Assembly: GCA_016719645.1 (NCBI GenBank)
Contig: JADJYS010000006.1
Coordinates: forward strand, 62,001-126,000
Length of the DNA stretch: 64,000 nt
Direction of reading: 5' to 3'
From: a bacterium
Lineage (GTDB): Bacteria; Krumholzibacteriota; Krumholzibacteriia; LZORAL124-64-63
Below are positions 52,088-61,385 of this stretch, in pieces. The notes below the pieces were generated by a model. It was not told the origin of the DNA. It did no database searches and worked only from the letters and a program-made list of their open reading frames with translations. How positions within the stretch are numbered: the first letter of the stretch is position 1; the number at the start of each line of letters is the position of its first letter. The position numbers were made by a program, and so were the translations under genes.

Positions 52088-54651
52088 GGAACACGATCGC
52101 AGCGGTGTGGATGGCGGCGCTGATGCTGGCCGCCGTCCCTGCCGCGCAGGCTGCGTCGGCGTCCGCCGGCAAGCTCGACCTCAACCAGGCGTCGCTGGAG
52201 CAGATCCGCGGCCTGCCGGTGAGCGAGGAGCTGGCGCGGGCGATCTACGACCACCGGACCTACGTGAGCTACTTCGGCAACGTCTACGACCTCATGGAGG
52301 TCGAGGGCCTGACGGCGGCCGACCTGGACGCCCTGAAGCCCCTGGTGATGACCCTGCCGCCCGCGCCCACGGACGCCGGCATGGCCCGCCTGGCGGCCTC
52401 CTACGAGCAGGTGAGCGGCTTCCTGAGCCAGGAGGGCGCGAGCGAGGGCCTGGTCGACGAGTACCTCGACCTGATCCGCGATCCCGTCGACATCAACGGC
52501 CTGGACCTGTTCGACCTCATGTCGTTCCAGAACGTGTCGCCGGTGGACGCCAAGGCGATCCTGCGCGCGCGGCAGCGGCTGGGCGCCTTCGCGGACGACC
52601 GCCAGCTGCGGCGCAGCGACGGCCTGAGCTACTTCGCCTTCCGCAACATCCGCGACTTCGTCGTCTACGGGGCGGGGGAGCAGGAGGGGCAGGGCGGCAA
52701 GGTCCACGGCAACTACCAGCTGCGCTGGTACGACACGCCCTACGTGCTCGACGACAGCGACATCGCCGGCGCGGGCGGCCTGACCAGCGCCGACGAGATC
52801 ACGGCCGGCACGCTGCTGACCGAGGGCAACCCCCACCTGACGCAGAAGCTGACCCTGAACCTGGGCGGCGGCTTCCGGGCCGGGATCCTGACCCACCGCG
52901 GCCTGGGCGAGGATTCCTGGCGCGAGACGATGAAGGGCTACTACGGCGTGGACGACCGGCGCTTCGGGGACCTGCGCCTCAAGCGCCTCTACTTCGGCAA
53001 CTACCGCGTCGCCTTCGGCCAGGGCCTGATCATGGACAACACGGACTTCATGATGAGCCGCAAGACCGGCTTCGGCTGGAACAAGCGGCCCATCGGCGTG
53101 CGCGGCGACCTCAGCCGCAGCAGCGAGTTCGCCCTGACCGGCCTGGCCGCCGAGGCCAGCTACGGCCGCCTGCACGGCACGATGTTCCTGTCCTGGGACC
53201 GCAAGGACGGCATCCTGAACCCCGACGGGACGGTCAACCAGTACATCGTGATGAAGCCGCGGCCGACCGACGACTGGCTGGAGGACCACCTGGCCTTCGA
53301 GGCCGGGCGCTCCTACGCCGTCGGCGCGGCCAAGGACACCCCGACGCTCCTGAAGCGCGACGCCTTCCGCGAGGACATCGTCGGCGGCAACCTGAAGTTC
53401 ATGCTCGACGACGCCTCCTACGTCGGCGTGACGGCCTACGAGGCCAAGTACGACCGGGCCTTCGACGCCGACCCGTCCACCCTGGTCAGCTACTACAGCC
53501 TGGTGGACCGCGACCTGCTGGAGGCCCGCGACAGCGAGCTGTGGTCGGGCTACACCAGCGTCGAGGAGGACGCCGCGGCGGGCACCCGCACCGAGCACAA
53601 GTTCCGCCGCGTCTACGGCGCCGAGTTCCAGACGGTCTTCGACAACGTGTCGCTGCAGGGCGAGTACGGCGTGCTGCAGGACCCGAAGGCGGGCTGGTTC
53701 CACGGGCAGAGCCCCGACGCCCTGGTCCTGAACGCCTTCGCCCAGTGGGACGACCTGAACCTGCTGGCGCTGTACCGCGACTACGACCTGGGCTTCGACA
53801 ACCCCTACAACCGGGCCTTCTCGAACGACAACCGCTACGAGCAGACCCTGCTGGACTCGCCGTTCCGCCTCAACGACGACCTCTACTCCTGGCTGGCGGT
53901 CAACACGCCGCAGCCGAAGCCGGAGCAGGGCGTCTTCCTGTCCACGCGCTACCGCATCAGCCGCACGCTGATCCTCAACGGCCTGGAGTACGACCAGTGG
54001 CAGCGCAAGTCCGACAACGCGGACCTGCAGCGCTACACGGTGCGGCTGGAGTACCAGCCCACCTTCAACCTGCGCTTCCGCCTGCGCCACCGCTTCAGCA
54101 GCCGCAGCGAGACCAACCCCGACGACGTGCGCTGGTTCCGCTCCTGGGAGTCGCGGTTCGAGATGATCACCCTGCTGAGCAACATGAACCGGCTGCGCTT
54201 CATGTACATGACCAGCAACGTGATGTTCCCCCCGCGGGCCCGCCTCAGCGGCACCCCCGACGGGGGCACGACGCCCTACGAGGACGACGGCATCCCGGGC
54301 GTCGGCACCGCCGGCATGCCGGCCCACGCGTTCCAGGCGATGTACGAGCACCGCCTGTCGCCGGGCGTCTCGCTGAGCCTCAGCACCGAGATCTACAACG
54401 GCTTCGTCTGGAACTTCGAGGGCAACGAGTTCGTGGTCGTCGACGGCCGCGGCTTCCGCAACTGGGCCAGCCTCGAGAGCCGCGTGTCGGACCAGCTGTT
54501 CTTCCAGATCAAGGCCACGCGGGACCACAACCTCCCGCGGACCTACCTCGACGTGCGCGCCTACCAGGACGCCTACGGCGCCGACATCGAGAGCAGCTAC
54601 GCGCCGCGGGACTGGACGACGTTCCGCATGCAGCTCGACTACACCTTCTGA
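52084..54651 (+). CDS. Outer-membrane barrel with N-terminal helix-hairpin-helix (ComEA-like) region
   Basis: 855 residues. Signal peptide to about residue 27. Two helix-hairpin-helix units follow: LDLNQASLEQIRGLPVSEEL (about 30-50) and DPVDINGLDLFDLMSFQNVS (about 130-150). From about 225 the protein is a series of amphipathic strands ending in a classic C-terminal strand (RDWTTFRMQLDYTF). HhH units usually bind DNA non-specifically. A related 'helix-hairpin-helix' outer-membrane protein is known in FCB bacteria, without assigned function. GTG 52084 is translationally coupled to the PorV-like gene. Confidence 0.82.
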   Translation: MRNTIAAVWMAALMLAAVPAAQAASASAGKLDLNQASLEQIRGLPVSEELARAIYDHRTYVSYFGNVYDLMEVEGLTAADLDALKPLVMTLPPAPTDAGMARLAASYEQVSGFLSQEGASEGLVDEYLDLIRDPVDINGLDLFDLMSFQNVSPVDAKAILRARQRLGAFADDRQLRRSDGLSYFAFRNIRDFVVYGAGEQEGQGGKVHGNYQLRWYDTPYVLDDSDIAGAGGLTSADEITAGTLLTEGNPHLTQKLTLNLGGGFRAGILTHRGLGEDSWRETMKGYYGVDDRRFGDLRLKRLYFGNYRVAFGQGLIMDNTDFMMSRKTGFGWNKRPIGVRGDLSRSSEFALTGLAAEASYGRLHGTMFLSWDRKDGILNPDGTVNQYIVMKPRPTDDWLEDHLAFEAGRSYAVGAAKDTPTLLKRDAFREDIVGGNLKFMLDDASYVGVTAYEAKYDRAFDADPSTLVSYYSLVDRDLLEARDSELWSGYTSVEEDAAAGTRTEHKFRRVYGAEFQTVFDNVSLQGEYGVLQDPKAGWFHGQSPDALVLNAFAQWDDLNLLALYRDYDLGFDNPYNRAFSNDNRYEQTLLDSPFRLNDDLYSWLAVNTPQPKPEQGVFLSTRYRISRTLILNGLEYDQWQRKSDNADLQRYTVRLEYQPTFNLRFRLRHRFSSRSETNPDDVRWFRSWESRFEMITLLSNMNRLRFMYMTSNVMFPPRARLSGTPDGGTTPYEDDGIPGVGTAGMPAHAFQAMYEHRLSPGVSLSLSTEIYNGFVWNFEGNEFVVVDGRGFRNWASLESRVSDQLFFQIKATRDHNLPRTYLDVRAYQDAYGADIESSYAPRDWTTFRMQLDYTF

Positions 54652-54667
54652 CCGGGAGATCGAGACG

Positions 54668-55957
54668 ATGATGCTCACGACCAGGAATCACAGCGCGATC
54701 GCGGCGGCGGCCGTGCTGCTCGCGCTGCTGTCGCTCGCCTCGCCGCGGCCGGCCGGCGCCGGCCAGGCGCTGAACGCCGCCTACGGCGACGTCGCGAACT
54801 TCCGGCACCCGGAGATCGAGGCCATGTCCGGCACCGGCGCGGCGCTGTTCCGCGGCGGCTTCTCCGCCGTGCTGAACCCCGCCATGCTCGGCGACGCCGC
54901 CGGCTGGCGCCTGGACGCGGCCGGCTCGCTGGCCCAGGACCACGAGGACCGCTTCCAGCCCCTCTGGGACAGCTTCGGCAGCTACATCACCGACACGGCG
55001 ATCGCCAGCAACCGCAGCCACGACTTCGACACGGGCTTCGCCCTGTCCGGCCGCGCCATGAAGAAGCTGGCCGTCGGCGCCGCCCTGACCACCCGCTACG
55101 ACTTCGGCTACGAGTTCCGCGAGGAGGTCCGCGACCCCAGCACCACCGCCGACCCCTACGACCAGATCCTCGAGGAGCGCTCCGTCACCGGCGGCGGCAG
55201 CCTGCGCGACCTCAGCCTGGGGACGGCCTGGGAGCCCGGCCCGGGCGTCTCGCTGGGCGCCACGGTCCACTACGTCTTCGGAACCCGCACCCTGGACTTC
55301 GACCGGCGCGACGTGCAGGTCCCGGCCGACAGCTACCTGGTCTCCGAGTCGCACGACGCCGACGGCATGAACGCCACCCTGGGCGTGCGCGCCTGCGCCG
55401 GCGAGCGCTTCGTGTTCGGCGCCGCCTGGGACACGCCCCTGAAGGTCGAGGGCGACTGGACCACGACCACCACGCTGGGCGCCGCCGCCCCCACGGCCGC
55501 GGTCGCGGGCGTCTCGGTGCGCTACCCCGGCCGCCTGCGGGCCGGCCTCGCCTACTATCCCCGCTCCGAGCCCCGGACCGTCTTCGCCGCCGACGTCGTC
55601 TACACGGAGTGGAAGGAGCTGCAGGACAGCCGCGACGCGGCCGCCGGCGCCGCCCTGGAGAACACGATGGACGTGCAGATCGGCGTGCAGCACACCTTCT
55701 ACAACGGCATGCCGCTGCGCTTCGGCTTCCGCCACCTGGACAGCTACGCCGACCGCGAGGCCGGCGCCGCCAGCTTCAGCGCCGGCGTCGGCTTCCCCTA
55801 CGCCGCCGGCGTGTTCTCCGTCTCGGCGGAGCTGGGCAAGCTGAGCAGCCGCCAGGAGCACTGGTACGCCTATCCGGACGGGTACGAGGTGGCGCCGACG
55901 TCGCGCGTCGAGGACAACCGGTTCCGCGTGGGCGCGGGCCTGACCTACGCCTTCTAG
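54668..55957 (+). CDS. FadL/OmpP1-like outer-membrane barrel
   Basis: 429 residues. Signal peptide ending GAGQ, then ALNAAYGDVANFRHPEIEAM and SAVLNPAMLG, the FadL/UPF0164-type N-terminal plug region. The rest is a beta barrel, with a C-terminal aromatic strand (RVGAGLTYAF). FadL-type porins carry hydrophobic substrates; other relatives accompany type-IX secretion. ATG 54668 follows a GGGAGA site, 16 bases after the HhH-barrel gene. Confidence 0.78.
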   Translation: MMLTTRNHSAIAAAAVLLALLSLASPRPAGAGQALNAAYGDVANFRHPEIEAMSGTGAALFRGGFSAVLNPAMLGDAAGWRLDAAGSLAQDHEDRFQPLWDSFGSYITDTAIASNRSHDFDTGFALSGRAMKKLAVGAALTTRYDFGYEFREEVRDPSTTADPYDQILEERSVTGGGSLRDLSLGTAWEPGPGVSLGATVHYVFGTRTLDFDRRDVQVPADSYLVSESHDADGMNATLGVRACAGERFVFGAAWDTPLKVEGDWTTTTTLGAAAPTAAVAGVSVRYPGRLRAGLAYYPRSEPRTVFAADVVYTEWKELQDSRDAAAGAALENTMDVQIGVQHTFYNGMPLRFGFRHLDSYADREAGAASFSAGVGFPYAAGVFSVSAELGKLSSRQEHWYAYPDGYEVAPTSRVEDNRFRVGAGLTYAF

Positions 55958-55985
55958 CCGGGGGCTTCCCCCGCGAGGAGTGACC

Positions 55986-57728
55986 ATGAGCATCAGCGCC
56001 CGTCGACTGCGCCCCGCGGCCGCGGCCCTGGCCTTCGTCCTGATCGCCGCCGCCGGCGCGCCCGGAGGGGCCGGGACCGCCGGCGCGTCGCCGGACCCCG
56101 TCCGGCTGCACCTGATCTGGACCAACGACGTCCACGGCCACATCGCGCCGGAGCCGGCCCGCTTCATGAACCCGTCGTTCCCGCCGCCGCTGGGCGGCGG
56201 CGCGTCGCTGGCGAACTACCTCGCCGGGGTGCGCGCGGAGGCCGCCGCCGCGGGCGAGGACGTCCTGGTGGTCGACGTGGGCGACTTCTTCCAGGGCACG
56301 CCCGTGGGCTCCAAGACCAAGGGCGACGCCGTCATGGCGTACTTCGAGCAGCTCCGCTACGACGTGATCGTGCCGGGCAACCACGACTTCGACATGGGCC
56401 GCGACAACACCGAGCGCCTGGCCAACGGCACCCGCATCCCCTTCGTCTGCGCCAACCTGCGCGACGCCGCGGACGGCGAGCTCGTCGACTGGTGCGTGCC
56501 CACGCTCATGCTCGAGCGGGCCGGCCTGAAGATCGGCGTCATCGGCGTCATCACCACCGGCACCGAGCACATGTCCTTCCCCGCGAACATCGCGGGCCTG
56601 ATCTTCGACCCCATGGTGCCGGTCATCGAGACCTGGCGCGACCGGCTGCGGGCCGACGGCGCCGACCTCGTCTTCCTGCTCATCCACGAGGGCCTGCCCT
56701 TCGACCCCCAGGAGGGCTGGCGGCGCATCGTCGGCGCCGGCGGCGAAGCCGAGACCGGCCAGGCGGAGTCCCAGGGCGGCACCTACGGCACGGTGACCGG
56801 CGGCGCCCTGAACCTCATGGAGATCGTCAACGCGGTCGAGGGCATCGACGTGGCGGTCGGCGGGCACACGCACCGCGGCTACGAGCAGCCCTGGATCGAC
56901 CCCATGACCCACACGATGTGCTTCGAGAGCTTCGGCAACGGGTCGAGCGTGGGCCACGCCATCCTGGAGATCGACCCCGCCACCGGCACCCTGCTCGGCT
57001 ACGACACGCCCCACGACCGCGGCGTCCTGATCACGCTCTTCGAGGACGAGCTGTGGCCCGACCCGGCGATGCGCCGCGTCCTGCAGCCCTACCTCGCGAA
57101 GACCGACGCGGAGATGGGCAAGGTCGTCGGCAGCGCGGCGGTCAACCTCACGCGCGGCGACCCCGGCGCCTCCCTGATGGGCAACCTGGTCACCGACGCG
57201 ATGCGCGAGTACTTCGACGCCGACTTCTCGTTCCAGAACCTGGGCGGCCTGCGCGCCGACGTCCCCGCCGGCAACATCACGGCGCGCGACGTCTTCAGCG
57301 TCCTGCCCTTCGGCAACGAGCTGGTCGTGGTGCAGATGCCCGGCTCCCTGATCCGGACCCTGGTCGAGCGCAAGGTCGCCGGCGACTCCGGCGGCATCTG
57401 CGTCTCGGGCCTCCGCATGCGCTACAACAAGCAGCGCCCCGACGGCGACCGGGTCTGCGAGCTGGAGATCGCCGGCGCGCCGCTGGACCCCGAGCGCATG
57501 TACCGCGTGGTCACCACCACCTTCCTGATGGAGGGCAACAGCGGCCTGGACTTCCTGACCACCGTGCCCGCCGGGGACATCGAGCTGACCCAGATCACCA
57601 TCGACGCCTCCCTGGAGCAGTACCTGCGGCGCCACAGCCCGGTGCGCCCCCGCGTGGACGACCGCTGGGTCGAGGACGCCGCCGCCGACCAGGCCCCCTA
57701 CCTCGCCGGGGCCCCCGCGGCCGACTGA
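55986..57728 (+). CDS. Secreted 5'-nucleotidase/2',3'-cyclic phosphodiesterase (UshA-like)
   Basis: 580 residues. Signal peptide to about residue 37. The calcineurin-like N-terminal domain has all metal blocks: WTNDVHGHI, VDVGDFFQG, GNHDFDMG and GGHTHRGYE. The C-terminal 5'-nucleotidase domain begins near residue 370 (VTDAMREYFDADFSFQNLGG) and ends near FLMEGNSGLDFL. It hydrolyses extracellular nucleotides to nucleosides and phosphate, which would feed the adenosine deaminase encoded elsewhere in the window. ATG 55986 is preferred over GTG 55980. It is the last gene of the surface operon. Confidence 0.9.
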   Translation: MSISARRLRPAAAALAFVLIAAAGAPGGAGTAGASPDPVRLHLIWTNDVHGHIAPEPARFMNPSFPPPLGGGASLANYLAGVRAEAAAAGEDVLVVDVGDFFQGTPVGSKTKGDAVMAYFEQLRYDVIVPGNHDFDMGRDNTERLANGTRIPFVCANLRDAADGELVDWCVPTLMLERAGLKIGVIGVITTGTEHMSFPANIAGLIFDPMVPVIETWRDRLRADGADLVFLLIHEGLPFDPQEGWRRIVGAGGEAETGQAESQGGTYGTVTGGALNLMEIVNAVEGIDVAVGGHTHRGYEQPWIDPMTHTMCFESFGNGSSVGHAILEIDPATGTLLGYDTPHDRGVLITLFEDELWPDPAMRRVLQPYLAKTDAEMGKVVGSAAVNLTRGDPGASLMGNLVTDAMREYFDADFSFQNLGGLRADVPAGNITARDVFSVLPFGNELVVVQMPGSLIRTLVERKVAGDSGGICVSGLRMRYNKQRPDGDRVCELEIAGAPLDPERMYRVVTTTFLMEGNSGLDFLTTVPAGDIELTQITIDASLEQYLRRHSPVRPRVDDRWVEDAAADQAPYLAGAPAAD

Positions 57729-57866
57729 GGCCCCGCCGGCGATTCCGCCTCAAGCCCGTCCGCCGCCTACCGAAGAAGGTGCGGAGGACGGGCTTCCGCA
57801 TTTCCGCCCGCCGCCACGATGACCGACGGGGATCCGGCCCGCCCGGACCAACCGAGGAGACGCTGC

Positions 57867-59108
57867 GTGATCGAGCTGAAGACGGGTGTGGTCAACGAGC
57901 AGCTGCGTCGCTTTCGCCTGCGCATGAACCGCATGGTCGTGGGGCAGCCCGCCGCCACGGACCGGATCGCGGACTGCTTCAGCCGCCTGATCGCCGGGAT
58001 CCACGATCCCGAGCGGCCGCTGCTGACGATGATGTTCCTGGGGCCGACCGGCGTCGGCAAGACCGAGACGGTGCGCTGCCTGGCCGAGTCGCTGTTCGGC
58101 GACCGCCGGGCCTTCACGCGCATCAACTGCCAGGAGTTCTCGGCCCACTACAACATCTCGAAGCTGCTCGGCTCGCCGCCGGGCTACGTGGGCGGCGAGA
58201 TCCGGCCGCTGCTGGCGCAGGAGAACCTCGACAAGCACCACCTCAAGGCGCTGGAGAAGCGCTCGGGCATGATCTGCGAGGACGGCGGCAAGCTGGCCGA
58301 CATGTACCCGTCCGAGTCGACCCGGCGCCTGTCGATCGTGCTCTTCGACGAGATCGAGAAGGCCCACCCCAAGATGTGGAACACCCTGCTCGGCATCCTC
58401 GAGGACGGCCACCTCGTCCTGGCGAACAACGAGGAGGTGGACTTCACCGGCTCGATCATCGTGCTGACCTCCAACGTGGGCAGCCAGGCGATGAACGAGC
58501 GGCTGAGCCGCAGCGGCATCGGCTTCCGCGCCGCCGACGCCGACGCGGGCCTGGACCGCGACCTCGAGGCCGCCGTCACCCGCGAGGCGAAGAAGATCTT
58601 CCCGATGGAGTTCCTGAACCGCTTCGACGAGCAGATCACCTACCACACGCTCAAGCGCGAGCACCTCTTCGAGATCCTCGACAACCAGATCTCCCAGGTG
58701 CACCACCGCGCCCTGGGCAGCGCCGAGCCCTTCCTGCTGGAGGTCACCCGCCGCGCCAAGGAGCGCCTGGTCGAGGAGGGCACCGACCCCGAGTACGGCG
58801 CCCGCCCCCTGAAGCGCGTGGTGGAGAAGCGGATCGTGACGCCCGTGTCGCACCACATCTGCAGCGACCAGATCCGCCGCGGCGACCTCGTGATGATCGA
58901 CCACGACGGCGACGGCTTCGTGTTCCTGAAGGAGCCCGGCATCGACTGGGAGCGCGACGAGCAGGCCGGGCGGGTCACCGCCGCCGGCAAGTGGGCGCGC
59001 ACGGACCTGGGCGTGCGGGACGACGGGGGCGAGAAGAAGAAGATGGTCGAGGAGGCCGGGCACGCCGCGGCGCCCGCCGAGGCCCTGACCGGCTCCTTCG
59101 TCGACTGA
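57867..59108 (+). CDS. Standalone ClpB-D2-like AAA+ ATPase
   Basis: 413 residues. One AAA+ module of the ClpA/ClpB second-domain type: Walker A GPTGVGKTE (about residue 53), pore loop PPGYVGGE (about 107), Walker B IVLFDEIEKAHP (about 167), sensor 1 LTSNVGS and the small C-terminal domain with EYGARPLKRVVEK (sensor 2). No N-domain, first AAA domain or middle domain is present, and a short acidic tail ends the protein. GTG 57867 has a GAGGAGA site. Clp proteases bind such ATPases, but no ClpP is seen here. It is 138 bases from the surface operon and may be co-regulated. Confidence 0.88.
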   Translation: MIELKTGVVNEQLRRFRLRMNRMVVGQPAATDRIADCFSRLIAGIHDPERPLLTMMFLGPTGVGKTETVRCLAESLFGDRRAFTRINCQEFSAHYNISKLLGSPPGYVGGEIRPLLAQENLDKHHLKALEKRSGMICEDGGKLADMYPSESTRRLSIVLFDEIEKAHPKMWNTLLGILEDGHLVLANNEEVDFTGSIIVLTSNVGSQAMNERLSRSGIGFRAADADAGLDRDLEAAVTREAKKIFPMEFLNRFDEQITYHTLKREHLFEILDNQISQVHHRALGSAEPFLLEVTRRAKERLVEEGTDPEYGARPLKRVVEKRIVTPVSHHICSDQIRRGDLVMIDHDGDGFVFLKEPGIDWERDEQAGRVTAAGKWARTDLGVRDDGGEKKKMVEEAGHAAAPAEALTGSFVD

Positions 59109-59129
59109 CGGGCGCCCGCCCGCGAAACG

Positions 59130-59162
59130 GACCGGCCGCGCCGTCGATCGGCGCGGCCGGTC
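59130..59162. terminator. Terminator between AAA+ gene and zinc-ribbon gene
   Basis: A perfect 14-bp stem (59130-59143 with 59149-59162) with a 5-base loop TCGAT. It lies between two convergent stops. The 3' flank is TCGCG on the plus strand, so there is no T-run. Confidence 0.7.
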
Positions 59163-59193
59163 TCGCGTTCAGGGGCCGGGCGCGGGGCCCTGC

Positions 59194-59535
59194 TCAGGGC
59201 TGGAACAGGATCCGGCCGCAGCTCTCGCAGGACATCACCCGGTTCACGTTCGTCACCGACGTGAACGCCGTGGGCACGTTGGCGAAGCACCCCGTGCAGT
59301 GGCCGTCCCAGACCGGGACCACGGGGTTCTCGAAGCGGGTCTTGAGCCGCAGGTAGTAGCTGCGGTGGCGCGGTTCGATCTGCTCGAGCAGGCCGGCGAT
59401 GTCGCGCTGGATCTTCTCGACGCTCATGGGGAAGCCCATGGCCTCGAGCGCCTTCGCCTTGACTTCGTCCTGGGCGTCCCGCAGCTGCAGTTCCAGGTTC
59501 TGGATCGAGACCAGCAGAGCCAGCTGTCGGTTCAT
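59194..59535 (-). CDS. Zinc-ribbon protein of the CT398-like type
   Basis: 113 residues. An N-terminal helical coiled-coil (about 1-55, ISIQ-type LLVSIQNLELQLRDAQDEVK) is followed by two CxxC pairs (CTGC at about 81, CESC at about 104) that form a C4 zinc ribbon. CT398-like proteins have the same layout but are about twice as long. ATG 59535 shares ATGA with the EIIA stop upstream, so the two are coupled. Role unknown; a link to PTS-Ntr signalling is only by position. Confidence 0.75.
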   Translation of the reverse strand: MNRQLALLVSIQNLELQLRDAQDEVKAKALEAMGFPMSVEKIQRDIAGLLEQIEPRHRSYYLRLKTRFENPVVPVWDGHCTGCFANVPTAFTSVTNVNRVMSCESCGRILFQP

Positions 59536-59999
59536 CCCTGTCCCTCCGTCAAGACCTGGCAGAACGCGGCGTAGTCGGGAGCCTGCAGCGCGGCCCCGCG
59601 CAGCGCGGGATCCTGCATCTTCTCCGTCAGGACCGCGAGCGAGCGGATGTACTGGTTGCCCGTATCCTGGGGCGGGGCGATCAGCATGAAGAACAGGTGG
59701 GTCGGGCCGCCGTCCATCGAGTCGAAGTCCACGCCCGCCTGCGAGCGCGCCACGACGATGATCAGGTTCTGCGCCGCGAGCGTGCGTCCGTGCGGGAAGG
59801 CCACGCCCGGGCCGACGGCGGTGCTGCCCTGGGCCTCGCGGCTCTTGAGCATCTCCAGGATCGTTTCCTTGTTGGTGATCGGGGACCCGGCGAGCAGGGC
59901 GTCGGCCATCTCGGCGAGCACGCCTTCCTTGTCCTTGGCCTGCAGACCCGCGATGAAGCGGGCTTCGGAGGTGAGCTGCAGGACGTCCTTGATGTCCAT
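59532..59999 (-). CDS. ptsN: PTS EIIA-Ntr-like protein (PtsN)
   Basis: About 155 residues. The EIIA fold is complete: MDIKDVLQLTSEARFI start, active His in GVAFPHGRTL (about residue 66), and FFMLIAPPQDTGNQYI. ATG 59999 is taken as start because family similarity begins at MDIKDVL; in-frame ATGs at 60035 and 60050 are alternatives. It is probably a regulator responding to a phosphorelay rather than a sugar carrier, since no EIIB or EIIC is present. It is coupled to the zinc-ribbon gene and divergent from rsgA. Confidence 0.87.
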   Translation of the reverse strand: MDIKDVLQLTSEARFIAGLQAKDKEGVLAEMADALLAGSPITNKETILEMLKSREAQGSTAVGPGVAFPHGRTLAAQNLIIVVARSQAGVDFDSMDGGPTHLFFMLIAPPQDTGNQYIRSLAVLTEKMQDPALRGAALQAPDYAAFCQVLTEGQG

Positions 60000-60133
60000 G
60001 GCGACCGCCTTGTTCTGCGCAATGTTTCCCTGCATGATTGATCCCGGCAAAGCTAACCAATAGATTGTTGTTCCTCAAGGTGCAAATAGGTCCGCGATCC
60101 GCCCCGCGGCGGCCGGACCCGGGAGGGGGAGGC

Positions 60134-61114
60134 GTGGAACCAGGCGACGGGGACGGCGGCGCGGACCGGGAAGGCGTGGTGATCAACGCCGGCAGCGGCC
60201 ACTGCACGGTGGTCTGCGACGGGCGGGAGATCCCCTGCCGCCTGCGCGGGCGGCTCAAGCAGGGGCTGCAGACCGAGCGGACGCTGGTCGTGGCCGGCGA
60301 CCGCGTGCGCATCGCCCCGGTGCCCGGGGACCCGGCCATCGCGGTGGTGGAGGAGGTCCTGCCCCGCCGCAACCGGATCTCCCGGACCTCGTCCAAGCGC
60401 GAGCGCGGGCGCCGGGAGCAGGTCATGATGGCCAACCTCGACCAGGTGGTGGTCGTGCAATCGGTTCGCCAGCCGGAGCCCTCCGGCGGCCTCGTCGACC
60501 GCCTGCTGGTCGCCGCCGAGCGCTACGGGGTCGAGGGCGTGCTCTGCCTGAACAAGGTGGACCTCGACCCGGTCGCCGCCGCCGCGCCGGCCTGGGACCA
60601 CTACCGGAGCATCGGTTACCTGGTGCTGCCGACCTCCGTGGTGACCGGCGAGGGCCTCACGGCCTTCCACGACCGCCTGCAGGGCCGGATCTCGCTGCTG
60701 CTGGGCGCCTCGGGCACGGGCAAGAGCTCGCTGCTGGCCAGGGCCACCGGCCTGCGGCTGCGGATCGGCGAGGTGACCGCCAAGACCGGCCTGGGGCGCC
60801 ACACCACGACCCAGACCGAACTCTACCCCCTGGCCGACGGCGGCTTCATCGCCGACACGCCGGGCATCCGCGGCTTCGACCCCTGGGACGTGGCGCCGAT
60901 CGAGCTGCGGGAGCTGTTCCCCGACTTCACGGCGCCCGCCCAGACCTGCCGCTACGACACCTGCCTGCACCGCGACGAGCCCGACTGCGGGGTCAAGCGC
61001 GCGGTGGCCGCCGGCGCGCTGCCGGCCTGGCGTCTGGCCGCGTACCTGGCCATCCTGAAGGACTTGCAGGAGAGGGAGGACGTGCGGGGACCTCAGCGCA
61101 GGAGATCGTCGTAG
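60134..61114 (+). CDS. rsgA: Ribosome small-subunit biogenesis GTPase RsgA
   Basis: 326 residues, circularly permuted GTPase that acts on late 30S assembly. The OB-fold comes first (about 15-95), then G4 NKVD (about residue 143), G1 GASGTGKSS (about 194) and G3 ADTPGI (about 240). The zinc site at the C-terminus is CRYDTCLHRDEPDC. GTG 60134 follows GGGAGGGGGA (60121-60130); the upstream ATG 60038 frame is non-conserved. The last 22 bases overlap a convergent small gene. Confidence 0.94.
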   Translation: MEPGDGDGGADREGVVINAGSGHCTVVCDGREIPCRLRGRLKQGLQTERTLVVAGDRVRIAPVPGDPAIAVVEEVLPRRNRISRTSSKRERGRREQVMMANLDQVVVVQSVRQPEPSGGLVDRLLVAAERYGVEGVLCLNKVDLDPVAAAAPAWDHYRSIGYLVLPTSVVTGEGLTAFHDRLQGRISLLLGASGTGKSSLLARATGLRLRIGEVTAKTGLGRHTTTQTELYPLADGGFIADTPGIRGFDPWDVAPIELRELFPDFTAPAQTCRYDTCLHRDEPDCGVKRAVAAGALPAWRLAAYLAILKDLQEREDVRGPQRRRSS

Positions 61115-61332
61115 AACACGAGCGCCTCGGCGCCCTCGTGGAGCAGCCGGTCGAGGGGTCGGATCCCGGTGAGGTCGCGGTAGGCGACCGCGTGGTCGGC
61201 GAGCTGGGCCTCCCACCAGCCCGGCAGGGCGATGCCGAGCAGCCGGTCGGACCTGGCCGTGACCTCGTAGTGGACCAGCCCGGTGGCCAGGGTGATGGCG
61301 GTCGACAGACCGATGATGGACAGGGAACGCAA
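61093..61332 (-). CDS. Small membrane protein of unknown function
   Basis: 79 residues beginning MRSLSIIGLSTAITLATGLVH, one N-terminal helix or signal anchor, then a soluble part (WWEAQLADHAVAYRDLTGIRP) ending LVFYDDLLR. TTG 61332 lies nine bases after GGAGG (61342-61346). It overlaps the 3' end of rsgA by 22 bases in the convergent sense. I do not recognise the family. Codon use looks like that of neighbouring genes. Confidence 0.6.
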   Translation of the reverse strand: MRSLSIIGLSTAITLATGLVHYEVTARSDRLLGIALPGWWEAQLADHAVAYRDLTGIRPLDRLLHEGAEALVFYDDLLR

Positions 61333-61385
61333 AGCGGATCAACCTCCGGTGCGGGCTTGGAGCAACCGGGGTGCCAGGAGGGCCG

